Source: Thecaphora thlaspeos
Taxonomy: Eukaryota > Basidiomycota > Ustilaginomycetes > Urocystidales > Glomosporiaceae
Assembly: GCA_900291925.1 (NCBI GenBank)
Contig: UWYS01000013.1
Span: 496,001 to 560,000, forward strand
Direction: 5' to 3'
Length of the DNA stretch: 64,000 nt
Shown: positions 50,801 through 59,083 of the stretch, piece by piece
Layout of the letters: every line of letters starts with the position of its first letter
How positions within the stretch are numbered: the stretch's first letter is position 1
Notes under the pieces: model-generated
Database searches by the model: none
Seen by the model: the letters and a program-made list of their open reading frames with translations, nothing else
Told to the model about the DNA's origin: nothing
Position numbers and translations under genes: made by a program

Positions 50801-52072
50801 AAGCTCAAGCTCGGCTCGTGCACCTGGCTTAACGATGCAGGCCTCTCGCACCTGGCTTACGCCGTGCCGAGTCTCGAAGTGCTCGAGCTGTCACACGTCG
50901 GTTCGAACGGAGCTCGAATTAGGGATGCTGGATTGCTGAGCCTCCTTCCGACGATCCCGCAGCTCCAGAAGCTTGACCTCGAGGGCGCCTCCGCCATCAC
51001 TGATGGTGTCCTGGGAGCCCTGACGCCGCCTGCCTCGCACGCCGAAGCCTACGGCGCTGCCGCCCCTCTGGAAGGAGCGACGGCGGCCTACGAGGCGAGC
51101 AGGTCCCGCGGCGTGCTGAGGCTGCAGGCCCGGAGCTCCTCTTCGGGCACGATGTACGAACGTCGACATGGCTACGACAAGGCGGCCGTCGCAGCGCTGA
51201 TCCCGGCGACGGGTACGCATCTAACTCACCTGATGCTGTCGTTGGCGAAGCAGCTAAGCGTGGCAGCCATCATCCTGCTGATCCAGCGATGCCCGAAGCT
51301 AAGGCACCTCGAGCTCGACGATACGATGGCCGGCGATTCTGTCGCGAGGGAGTTTGTACATCTGTCCCGCCAGCGCAAGATCGAGGATGCCTACATTAGC
51401 TTGGTCGACTGCCGCGGGCTGACGCACGCTGCCAATCACGAGCTCGCCAATCTGGAAGGAGGCGATGCTGGAACCCGGCCGCGCCAGGGCCAGAGGGGCT
51501 GGGCCTTCCGCCAGTTCTTGTACGACGATGCCGACGCAGCTGCGATCAAGAACTTCAGCGCCAGCGTGGGCGTGCACAACCGGAGCGGCGAGCAGGAACA
51601 GCAGAAGCAGCAGCAGCGGGCCGGCGCCTCTGCGAGCTCTGGCGCTGCCGAGCGTCGCGACGGCACGGGTGCACCTCCGAGCACGGCGGCGCTGAGGGCC
51701 GCTCTCGGACACGACGAGTGCAACCGCGACAAGGTCGTTCTAAAAAACTTCTACGCCTGGGAGAGCGTCGATGCGAGGACAAAGGCCCGGAGGAAGGCGG
51801 AGGCTAAGGAGGCTAGACGCAGCAAGCAGCAGATCAGCAGCGTAGTGGCCATGGCCCTCTCCCTCGGCGGCGGCAGCGGGTCGAGCATCGCTGCTGGCGG
51901 CGGTGTTGGTGGTGCCTCTGCTGCTCCCAGCGGAGACCGTACGCGAGCTTCGCCTCGCGCTACGGACGGCGAGCGCACAGGAAGGTCCGGGAGGTGGTCA
52001 AGGATCCTCAGCCCGGTCGACAGCGACAACGACGACAACAACGATGACCCGCGCGGCTGCACGATCGCGTGA
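47837..52072 (+). CDS. F-box / leucine-rich repeat protein with C-terminal CaaX-like box
   Basis: Single-exon gene of 1,411 aa from the first ATG in frame (MDAEQQRDTV). The N-terminal 660 residues are Ser/Pro/Asp-rich and disordered, with a possible PPxY-like site (YEPPYFEEEPLPNYEE, about 315-330). An extended F-box follows at about 669-735 (FAKLPRELVIFFLQAL, then LVRLGRVSRDWQSYVFDGQ), which would bind Skp1 in an SCF ubiquitin ligase. Leucine-rich repeats of the Cys-containing AMN1/Grr1 type run from about 755 to 1190 (SLVELNLQGCSGLTTGSL, LKRLDLSGLACVTDDTCK, LEQLDISRCFNMTGTGLEEL, HLKKLKLGSCTWLNDAGL) and should recognise substrate. The protein ends ...RGCTIA, a CaaX pattern for farnesylation, as human FBXL2 ends in CVIL. 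Target unknown. Confidence 0.85.
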   Translation: MDAEQQRDTVTVDCLVGAGPSMLLHTTDPLAFPSLEASSGGTTPIRSTDRVKAKGEAREVEADSISDDDHAPTTFSTSTSSTSRTAPPTELGLPNHQVDAAFPQPRLVSGDILDSSHLAPVFPQSPSDHEHGGEGEGDRGDPAERRRSSLSGYAFRAYSRTSGKCIGQGDGYFDYGSRSGPILASRRSSNGSFDATDPSSTHASSSRLRPTHQRAKSSMASSNPYDFFGPSSIASAATAATSPCSSPLQIGPISNRAETAAAEARQDTVGDGGAAHDDEAAGEGWIRQGSSSRQAHELQQQMREATPGPGQQRFSYEPPYFEEEPLPNYEEAPAYTPSPEVEDYEFSHSTATSGFRSAAASRFLSGRLARRLHLSDAQRRGDGEAVRTNVSTTSYRGEARAHSRVPFTRSDSAPDITRLGRRRVEVHSFAATDFVQGAVMGPSPRRPHTPSLGPATSAGVSRDDLMASARASARFLNSNAGAFQGVFSAFSASRSAAAKGRTSPRPVSRPVSRADWHSGSTGGFFTCGYASNRSGASTPSRLRRGSKSRNLSIRDLSDLLFNRERRGGPPPNEANTSSAQSSPEAPLSEGQPSKPAEADLASAQVSSDDEEQEATTQAAVVARRKAPRVVGMERPSLMRAAYSSLYASVAIDAAAGPWLVSPGAASDPNYFAKLPRELVIFFLQALIELHADEHQRDVDAGTWRGAKTSGRRWVGAEEAVRELVRLGRVSRDWQSYVFDGQLWQTLDVSSFPEMSEACLLRIGRSAGPFVRKLDLGGLSGLPSASLRALFSICEADTSGHRRSTPWTSLVELNLQGCSGLTTGSLGHLLSHLSTLKRLDLSGLACVTDDTCKILADAAVDLEQLDISRCFNMTGTGLEELAKGRTSGSDRVADVEADRKTASPFRVLRATGVGPLSPGLLSTIGKQWPNLEELDFSHTDISNLCIASLVSSEGDPACHNNQHHVALTPWQAGIDSDGLVYRRTFPHLKKLKLGSCTWLNDAGLSHLAYAVPSLEVLELSHVGSNGARIRDAGLLSLLPTIPQLQKLDLEGASAITDGVLGALTPPASHAEAYGAAAPLEGATAAYEASRSRGVLRLQARSSSSGTMYERRHGYDKAAVAALIPATGTHLTHLMLSLAKQLSVAAIILLIQRCPKLRHLELDDTMAGDSVAREFVHLSRQRKIEDAYISLVDCRGLTHAANHELANLEGGDAGTRPRQGQRGWAFRQFLYDDADAAAIKNFSASVGVHNRSGEQEQQKQQQRAGASASSGAAERRDGTGAPPSTAALRAALGHDECNRDKVVLKNFYAWESVDARTKARRKAEAKEARRSKQQISSVVAMALSLGGGSGSSIAAGGGVGGASAAPSGDRTRASPRATDGERTGRSGRWSRILSPVDSDNDDNNDDPRGCTIA

Positions 52073-52602
52073 AGCGGCGCAGTCTCATGCTCAGCAGGCC
52101 AAGTTAGCAGCAGCTCTTCTTTCCATTCCCTTCACAATCAGGTTCAGGCCTCTCTCAACAAGTTTCCCACTCCTTCGCAATAGGGCGTAACTATGTTCTT
52201 CTCGCCTGTATGTAGCTCACACATCCTCCCCGTCTCCTGTAGCTCTAGCCATCCCCTGCGTTCCCACGGTCTCGTTCTCCATCACTCCCGACATGTGTCG
52301 TTCTCTCCGCCACCGAAGCATCGGCAACGCCCTGAATGCGTTTGTTGCTCGGCGTCGTCGTCGTCGTGTCCTCCTCGCGGTCAGAATGAGCTGCAGCAAA
52401 AGCGAGAGAGGAAGCAACGCTAGGCTGCGCAACGGCCCGTGCGCCATGTGGAGGCTTACCAAGCCGACGGTGTGAGGCGCCGAGGGGGCCATTGGCTAAG
52501 ATCGCGGCACCCCCGCGCCCTTCCCTCCTTTCCTCCTTTCATCATCATCATCATCATCTCTAGCCTCGAGCGATCGAGCTACGGCCCATCCCTCCCAGAC
52601 GT
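52073..52602. promoter_or_regulatory. Intergenic region, promoter of the glyoxalase II gene
   Basis: About 530 bp. A (CAT)n tract occurs at 52540-52558 and a CT-rich leader precedes the ATG at 52603. Nothing else is recognisable. Confidence 0.45.
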
Positions 52603-53753
52603 ATGCTCTTCCGCCACGCTCTCCGTACCGCCACGACAGTTACAGCCCGCCCAGCTAGTCGATCCCTCCCTCGCGTCGCTCAGCGAAAATTTACCACATC
52701 ACCAGCGTAAGTCGCCCATGTAATGCTGCGCTGCTCCCCTCTTTGCGCCCTACTAGCTCTCCTCTGACCAACCGCCTCTCCCTCTCTTACATGCATGTCG
52801 CACATAGTTCCAAAATGAAGATCATCCCCGTTCCCGTTCGGTCGGACAACTACGCCTACATCATCCTCTCATCTCCGCAGTCCGAGTCGGATGGAAGGCA
52901 AAAGGCGGCTTTCGTCGATCCGTTTGACTTTAAAAAGGTCAGAGAGGTGGCAAAGCAAGAGTATGGAATTCAGGATGAAGACGTTGTCGGTCTCTTGACG
53001 ACTCACCATCACCAGGACCATAGCGGTGGAAATGAGGATTTCGTGAGTGCCTCGGGCTAGTCGAAGCGTTGGCAGAGGAGAGATTGGGTGGACTGACGAC
53101 GCCCAACGTGGCTTGTACGACGCCACGACGGACAGGCCAAAGCCTTCCCCTCTCTTCCGGTCTGGGGCGGCTCGTCGCAGATCCCCGCCCTGACCAAACA
53201 GGTCTCGCATAGCGACACCTTCACCATCTTCCCGCACATCAAGGTGACCTGCCACGCCACGCCGTGCCACACGCAGGACTCGATCTGCTTCTTCCTGGAA
53301 GACGACCGATCGCTCTCCTTTGCTCCGTACGCTTCTGGCGAAAAGCAACGTGTCGTCTTCACGGGCGATACGCTCTTCGTCGCTGGCTGCGGTCGTTTCT
53401 TTGAAGGTACGGCAGAGGAGATGCACAAAGCTCTCAACCTCACGCTCGCCTCTCTACCGCACGACACCGTCGTCTACGTCGGGCACGAGTACACCAAGAG
53501 CAACGTAGCCTTCTCAAAGGGCATACTGCAGGAGGACCAACACGTCGAGAAGCTGGTGCAGGACATCAAAGAGGGAAGGAACAACGACGTCACTACCGGT
53601 GTCTATACGATCGGAGACGAGATCAAGCATAACGTCTTCATGAGGGTGGGAGATGACGTCGTTCAGCAAAAGTTAGGAGGAAAGGACGAGGTGGATACGA
53701 TGCATAAGTTGAGAGAGCTCAAGAATCAGGGAAAGCTCATGGCTAGCATCTAG
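52603..53753 (+). CDS. Hydroxyacylglutathione hydrolase (glyoxalase II) with mitochondrial presequence
   Basis: Hydrolyses S-lactoylglutathione to lactate and glutathione, the second step of methylglyoxal detoxification. Exons 52603-52706, 52808-53042 and 53136-53753 give 318 aa; introns are 101 and 93 nt with GTAAGT and GTGAGT donors. Exon 1 is a typical matrix-targeting peptide, Arg/Thr/Ala-rich with no acidic residue (MLFRHALRTATTVTARPASR, later RKFTTSPA). The metallo-beta-lactamase domain starts at the ATG at 52815 (MKIIPVPVRSDNYAYII). Metal ligands: THHHQDHSGGN, the His of TPCHTQDS, the Asp of FTGDTLFVAGCGRFFEG, and the His of VGHEYT. The usual W between the H and DH of THHHWDH is Q here. 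The internal Met could give a cytosolic form by alternative initiation or transcription start, as yeast achieves with separate Glo2 and Glo4. Confidence 0.92.
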
Positions 53754-53968
53754 CTACCGCGCGGGCAACGGGAGTTTTGCGCGCTCATGTCGACGTCGGC
53801 ATGATCGTCCGGTTGAGGCTCCACAGGTCTCTCCCTCCCTCTCTCCCTCTCTCCAACCACGCTGCACCGCTCTCGATGTTTCCGCGTCTCTGGTCTTCCG
53901 CTCGCTCGAGGAAACGCGCGTCCATGCGTCTGATGATGCACAGGGTGCGAGCGCGTACGCCATCCCTT

Positions 53969-56422
53969 CTAGCTGGTTGCACCGGACGCGGGAGCGATGA
54001 CGGCGTCGTCCATCGTGGATGCACGCAAAAAGCGCGCGTATCCGCGCAAGTTGCGACGCAAGAACGGCAATCTCGTCTTTGTCGTCGTCATCGTCGTCGT
54101 TGGCGTTCCGAGCAGCGGCGGTGACGGTGGCAGATGGTTTTGCCGTTGCTCGGTCGTTTGCGCCTCGAGGAGATCGTCGCGCTGTCGTCTGCGCATCCAC
54201 TCGATCCATAACCTCCTATCATCCATGCCTTTCCTCTCCTTTACCCTCCACACCTTGGTATACAACCTATGCATCTGTACCTTTCTCTTCTTTTCCTCCA
54301 TCTGGGCCATCTTTCGCTCCGACATCGTCATCGACGTCGTCGATGCTGCTGCTGCTGTCGTCGTCGTCGTGGGTTTCGTGATGGTGAGGTAAGATGGTGG
54401 ATGCAGGGACAAGCGATGGAGAGCGGAAAAGTCGAGGAGAAAGTCACGCTGTCGTCGTGCGCGGAATTGGAGACGGATGAGGGAGGTGTATTCTTGATCC
54501 CCCTTTGTGGCGCTGATGTCTTCTGATGAGGGCGAAGGAGGCAAGATGGGCGAGTCGGTCTCGCTCTTCACTTTCGACGACCGTCGAGTGGCGTGAGAGG
54601 GATCGTCGACTTTCGTCGCTGTCGTCGAGGTCCAACGAGACCAGGAGGCTGTTAGGTCGTGGCGGCTGTCTTTATTGTCGTCCTGCGGCTTCTTGGTCTG
54701 TCCTCGTCCGGCCTCGTTCTGCTGTCGATAGAGCCGTGACAGCATCCAAGCGACGCGTCGCGCTTTGTCGACGTACAGCGTGTGGATGTCTGGATGCTGC
54801 GGCTGCAGCTCCGTTGGGCCCAGCAATTCGAACTCGGGCTCGAAGATCGAGTCCGCTGCCATCTCCTCGGCCTTGAGACCGCGTGTCCTCGTCTGGAGGT
54901 GGCCGTTCGTCTTTGGCGGACGACCTCGGCGTCGAGGTTCGGAAGCCGGCGATGCTACCGTACCGCTTGCGCCAACGCTGCGTGCGCGTTTTAGCGCAGG
55001 TGCGCCAGGGCGCGGGGCGACGACGGACTGGGCTCGTGACAGTCGGGCTTTCCGGCTCGAGGCAGGTGATTCGACGGACCGAAGTCGAGATGGGCCTGCC
55101 TCTGGGCACTGAGACGACGATCCCGAGCCTTCGCCGTCGTGGTGAGAGCTGAAGATGTGCTGCACTCCGAACACCACGCCATCTCTGGCGACGCTGCGCC
55201 GCTGCTTGCCCTCGCCGCGCCGTGACAGGAGCGTCTGGGCAAGGTTGGGTCGCGGCTGGGCGCTCATCGACGACGAGGCCAAGGGGCGCGTGGGCCTTAG
55301 ACGTTCCGGAGGCTCGGAGGAAGGCTCGTGGCTCTCGCTGTTGCCGTCGGCCTCCAATGCCGACTCGTAGCCGGCCATGTCTGCGCCCACGTCGTCGTAC
55401 TGAGCCGCCGCGACCTCGAAGTCGTAGTCCGGCCCACCGTAGGCCTGCGAGGTCGAGCTCGATCGGTCGTAGCCCGGTCCAGGCCAGGGGGTGCCGCCCC
55501 AGCCCCACAAGTGATGGTCGGAATAGTACGCTGCCGCTGGCGTTGCTTCGCCGGAGTGGTGCGGCTGTACCCAGTGCGACGCGTAGTGCGGATCGGCATG
55601 GTAGGCGGCAGGATGGTGCAGTGACTCATAGGGCGGCTCGGCGTGGTGACGCCAGTGACCTGGCGGACTTTGGTGATGGTAGGGCCCGACCGGAGGCGGC
55701 TCGTAGTAGGCGTAAGGGTCGTGGTAGGGTGCCGGGTAGTGTGGATAGGGAGGATGAGAGGGATGGCCGGGCCAGCTGCCGGGATCGACAGCATCCGCGT
55801 TGGTCGGCAGACTGTACGGGAACTGGGCTGAGTCGCCTCGGGCTGGGATCTCGTCGTCCAGCTCTCGGCTACGCTGCTTTCCCCTAGCACGCTCCGACAT
55901 GACTTCTTCTGCGGCTGCGCGGGGAACCTCGGCCTTTGCCCGCTTCGCCTTGACTGTATCCTTCTTTGCGCTTCGTTTGCCGTGCTCGCGCTCTATCGCA
56001 GCTGCCGTCGTGAGGGCAACTGTGGCCTGTCGCTCTTGCTTTACTGGGGTCAGGCAGCCATAGCGGACAATCTTGACCTTGTACGGCCTCAGTTCTGGGT
56101 CGTCGTAGTCAACGTTGGTAGCTTCGAAGCGCTGCAGCGCCCTGTCGAAGTCGTCGTCGCTATCTACATGTTGCTGCTGCGATGGCGGCAGCGGTAGGAG
56201 CAGGGGATGTGGAGGCGGTGCTACGGCGGCAAAGGCGGCTGGGGCGCCGTGGTAAGGCTGGATGTAGTTGTGAGTGTATGCATGCGGCGCGGGGTGGTGG
56301 TGGTGGTAAGCTTGGGTTGCTGGCGAAGGCGGGTACTGCGTGGCTGTTGGTGGAGCGTGGCTGTGCGGGGGCGGTATGGGAGGTGGAGCGTGAGGGGTGC
56401 CGCTGCGATGGTCTGAGGGCAT
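53969..56422 (-). CDS. AT-hook-containing basic protein of unknown function
   Basis: Single-exon frame of 817 aa from ATG 56422-56420. I do not recognise the whole protein. The first 90 residues are His/Pro/Tyr-rich, and residues 205-330 are Pro/His/Tyr-rich as well (PPYPHYPAPYHDPYAYYEPP). Between them lies a conserved-looking segment, FDRALQRFEATNVDYDDPEL with YKVKIVRYG, followed by a Lys/Arg-rich stretch. An AT-hook (RRRGRPPKTNG, about residues 492-502) suggests binding to the minor groove of AT-rich DNA. After it comes FEPEFELLGPTELQPQHPDI with a helical VDKARRVAWMLSRLYRQQ, and the C-terminus is basic and Thr-rich. A chromatin or transcription role is inferred only from the AT-hook. The 3' end is 215 bp from the convergent glyoxalase II gene. 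Confidence 0.72.
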   Translation of the reverse strand: MPSDHRSGTPHAPPPIPPPHSHAPPTATQYPPSPATQAYHHHHPAPHAYTHNYIQPYHGAPAAFAAVAPPPHPLLLPLPPSQQQHVDSDDDFDRALQRFEATNVDYDDPELRPYKVKIVRYGCLTPVKQERQATVALTTAAAIEREHGKRSAKKDTVKAKRAKAEVPRAAAEEVMSERARGKQRSRELDDEIPARGDSAQFPYSLPTNADAVDPGSWPGHPSHPPYPHYPAPYHDPYAYYEPPPVGPYHHQSPPGHWRHHAEPPYESLHHPAAYHADPHYASHWVQPHHSGEATPAAAYYSDHHLWGWGGTPWPGPGYDRSSSTSQAYGGPDYDFEVAAAQYDDVGADMAGYESALEADGNSESHEPSSEPPERLRPTRPLASSSMSAQPRPNLAQTLLSRRGEGKQRRSVARDGVVFGVQHIFSSHHDGEGSGSSSQCPEAGPSRLRSVESPASSRKARLSRAQSVVAPRPGAPALKRARSVGASGTVASPASEPRRRGRPPKTNGHLQTRTRGLKAEEMAADSIFEPEFELLGPTELQPQHPDIHTLYVDKARRVAWMLSRLYRQQNEAGRGQTKKPQDDNKDSRHDLTASWSRWTSTTATKVDDPSHATRRSSKVKSETDSPILPPSPSSEDISATKGDQEYTSLIRLQFRARRQRDFLLDFSALHRLSLHPPSYLTITKPTTTTTAAAASTTSMTMSERKMAQMEEKKRKVQMHRLYTKVWRVKERKGMDDRRLWIEWMRRRQRDDLLEAQTTEQRQNHLPPSPPLLGTPTTTMTTTKTRLPFLRRNLRGYARFLRASTMDDAVIAPASGATS

Positions 56423-57713
56423 GGTCGCATGCTCGACGGATGATTGCGCGAGGGCGGCCGGTGGAGCGAGAGCAGAGTAGAGGGCGGCGAGAGGGCGACG
56501 GCGGGCGACGGCGGGCTGAGTGGCGTAGATGGTGGAGTGTTGGAAAGAGTGGCTCGGACGCTGTCCGAGACGAGCGAAGGGGCTCAGCTCAGCTCTTTTG
56601 TCGAGGGCGGCAGACCCGAGCCACAGCTCGCACGCAACGACGGCCAGACGCGCCTCACGCGCCTCACGCGCCAGGCGACCAGAGGCATGTCATAGCCAAG
56701 CTTAGTCACCACCCTGAAACGCGCATTCTGCCACTCTGCCGCAGCGTACAGTACAGTACTCCGACCGACTCTTTCCCTCAACACACGCTTACACCTCGAC
56801 CGCCCAAGCACAAACCACCCACCCAGGCAGCCAGTCACGCACGCACGCATACAGCGCACACACACTGGCTCAGTGGTACGTTGGTGTTTGTATTTGGCGA
56901 AGGCTCCCTCCTTCGTATCGTCGAGAGCCGTCATAAATGCTGCTGCTGGGTTTGGGCTTTGGTTTGGGTGTGTGTGGTGGTGTTGTACGTAGAGAGGAAG
57001 GGGGAGACGCCGCAAAAAAGGTGTGCATGGGAAACAAAAGCGAGCCAAAGGGGGGGGCTGGAGGACGATCTTGGAGCGTTGTGCGGCGACCATCAGGGGA
57101 AAAAACGAGGGAGCGGATAAAAGAACAAGGAGAAAAGGGTGCAACAACGAAAGCCTCCCCCCCCTCGAGAGAGAATGGAGAACAAGAAGTGAAGCATGGT
57201 ATCGACCAAAGGAAGCCGATGGTGGTGATGGCGAGCCTGCCCCGTGAGACGAAGAGGTGCCACTCCTTTTTGTGCGTTTTGAAGATCCAGATGTCGAAGA
57301 ACCGGGGAGCGTGGGGAGGAATCGGCGACGGGCGAGCCTGGGCGGGCACGACAACGTGAGAGCCGACGAGCAGGATGCAAGCCTCCGAGGAAGTCGCTAT
57401 CTAGAGGGCATCTTGTAGGTCCGCTTCATCTTGCCGTTCCCATCCGGTGGCCTGCCAACGTATTGTCGCCAACTCCATCCTGTTCCGCGGAACGTCTACT
57501 GTTCCGTCACCATAGGCGGAACAAACCCTCCTGAAGAGATACGCCGTTCATCCCCTTCCTTCTCGGCATGAGAACGTCGAGAAGACACCCAAACAAACAG
57601 TTCCCAAAAAGAGCCGCTCGAATTCAAATGCCAGAAAGAGAAGAGAGGTAGACGGTGCGTCCCGTCGTCACCATTCCGCTTCGAAATCCCCGCAGAAAAC
57701 GCAGCGAGAGCGC
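56423..57713. other. Intergenic region between RPS5 and the AT-hook gene
   Basis: About 1.3 kb on the minus strand: RPS5 3' flank first, then the promoter of the AT-hook gene, with CA-rich words at 56780-56870 and several short G/C homopolymers at 57050-57170. Minus-strand ORFs of up to 256 codons overlap here but show no recognisable family. Confidence 0.45.
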
Positions 57714-59083
57714 TTAACGGTTGGAGCGGGCAACGCGCTCCATCTCGTCACGCTTCTTGATGGCGTACGAGTTGGACGATCCCTTGGCGGCGTTGATCAG
57801 TTCGTCGGCGAGGCACTCGGAGATCGACTTGACGTTGCGGAAGGCCGACTCGCGGGTACCGGTGGTGAGGAGGGTGATAGCCTGGTTGACGCGGCGCAGG
57901 GGCGAGACGTCGACGGCCTGTCGGCGGACGGTACCGGCCGATCCGATACGGGTCGAGTCCTCACGGGGACCGGTGTTGATGATGGCATCGACAAGGATTT
58001 GGATGGGATTGGCGTCGGTGAGCAGGTGGATGATCTCGAACGCGTGGGCGACGATGCGGACAGCCATGAGCTTCTTTCCGTTGTTGCGACCGTGCATCAT
58101 GAGCGAGTTGACAAGTCGCTCGACGATGGGCATCTGGGCCTTCTTGAAAGCCTTGTTGGCGTAACGGCCAGCAGTGTGGGGCGTGTAGACGGCGTTGCGG
58201 AGGGAGATGTAGTCGGTCAGGGAGATGTCCTTGACCTCAACCTCCTGAGCGCTGCGGGTCGGTCAAAGGGCGAAGAGCAGGTGCGATCGTCGTCGTCAGT
58301 CTACGGCTCTCGTCATCCCTTGAACTCATCTCTCGTCTTCGGCTGTCTCTCCCGCTGAGGCCCAATACCCTCCTCCCAGAAGGTCTCCCTCTACTGCCAA
58401 AGACTCCCGATGTGTCCGCTCCTTTGATTCGAATCTTCGACCTTGTGAATCGTTGCGCCTGCAAACAAACTTCCAGCGCCATTTCCATTCCCTCTCCACC
58501 ATCCTGACCATCCTGATCCGTTTTCCTTCCTTCCACTGGGTATACCTGCGGACCGCCAGTTTCGAGACTGTTCTTGGACATACTCACTCCCACTTTCCGA
58601 AGAGGCGAACACCGCCAGCCTCGGGAGCGGCAACAGCAGCAACGTCCTCTGTTAAGCCGAAACAAAGAGTCCATGAAGAGCGTCGGGTTTGAAGGAGCGG
58701 TCGAGTCAGGTGCGAGAGCGATCATCGGGGGACGGAGCAGAAGTCGAAGAGCGAGTCGCAGGTCGATCGAAGCAGCGAGGCCGAGCGAGACGATAAGGTA
58801 AAGGTTGGAGTCGCAGGGTGGCGAAGAGAGCGGCGAGGGTTGTCAAGGCGATGAGAGGAGAGCATATAGGGCAGGCGGGAAAGAGTATCGAGATTATCAG
58901 CAAGTTGCCGCCTATCGCCATCAAGCCCAACGGCTTCGCAAGCTCGACCATAGGAACACCACGACGTCTCTTATGGGACGAACAGCATTCGTCTCTTCCG
59001 ATGTTCCACCGTTTCGAGGTCCGTCCGTCGCTTGTCGCTTGTCGGAAGACAGGACACTCACTAGGGATTCCGACCTTGGCCAT
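57714..59083 (-). CDS. RPS5: 40S ribosomal protein S5 (uS7)
   Basis: uS7 sits in the head of the small subunit at the E-site and mRNA exit channel. Exons 59062-59083, 58588-58648 and 57714-58251 give 206 aa, close to human (204). The short first exon (MAKVGIP) and a 413-nt first intron are typical of fungal ribosomal protein genes. Exon 2 encodes [19 protein letters not shown] and joins in phase to [20 protein letters not shown]. The C-terminal domain is highly conserved: [74 protein letters not shown], and the end [17 protein letters not shown]. Intron 2 is 336 nt. Exon 1 is the least certain part because only 22 nt are coding. Confidence 0.93.
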
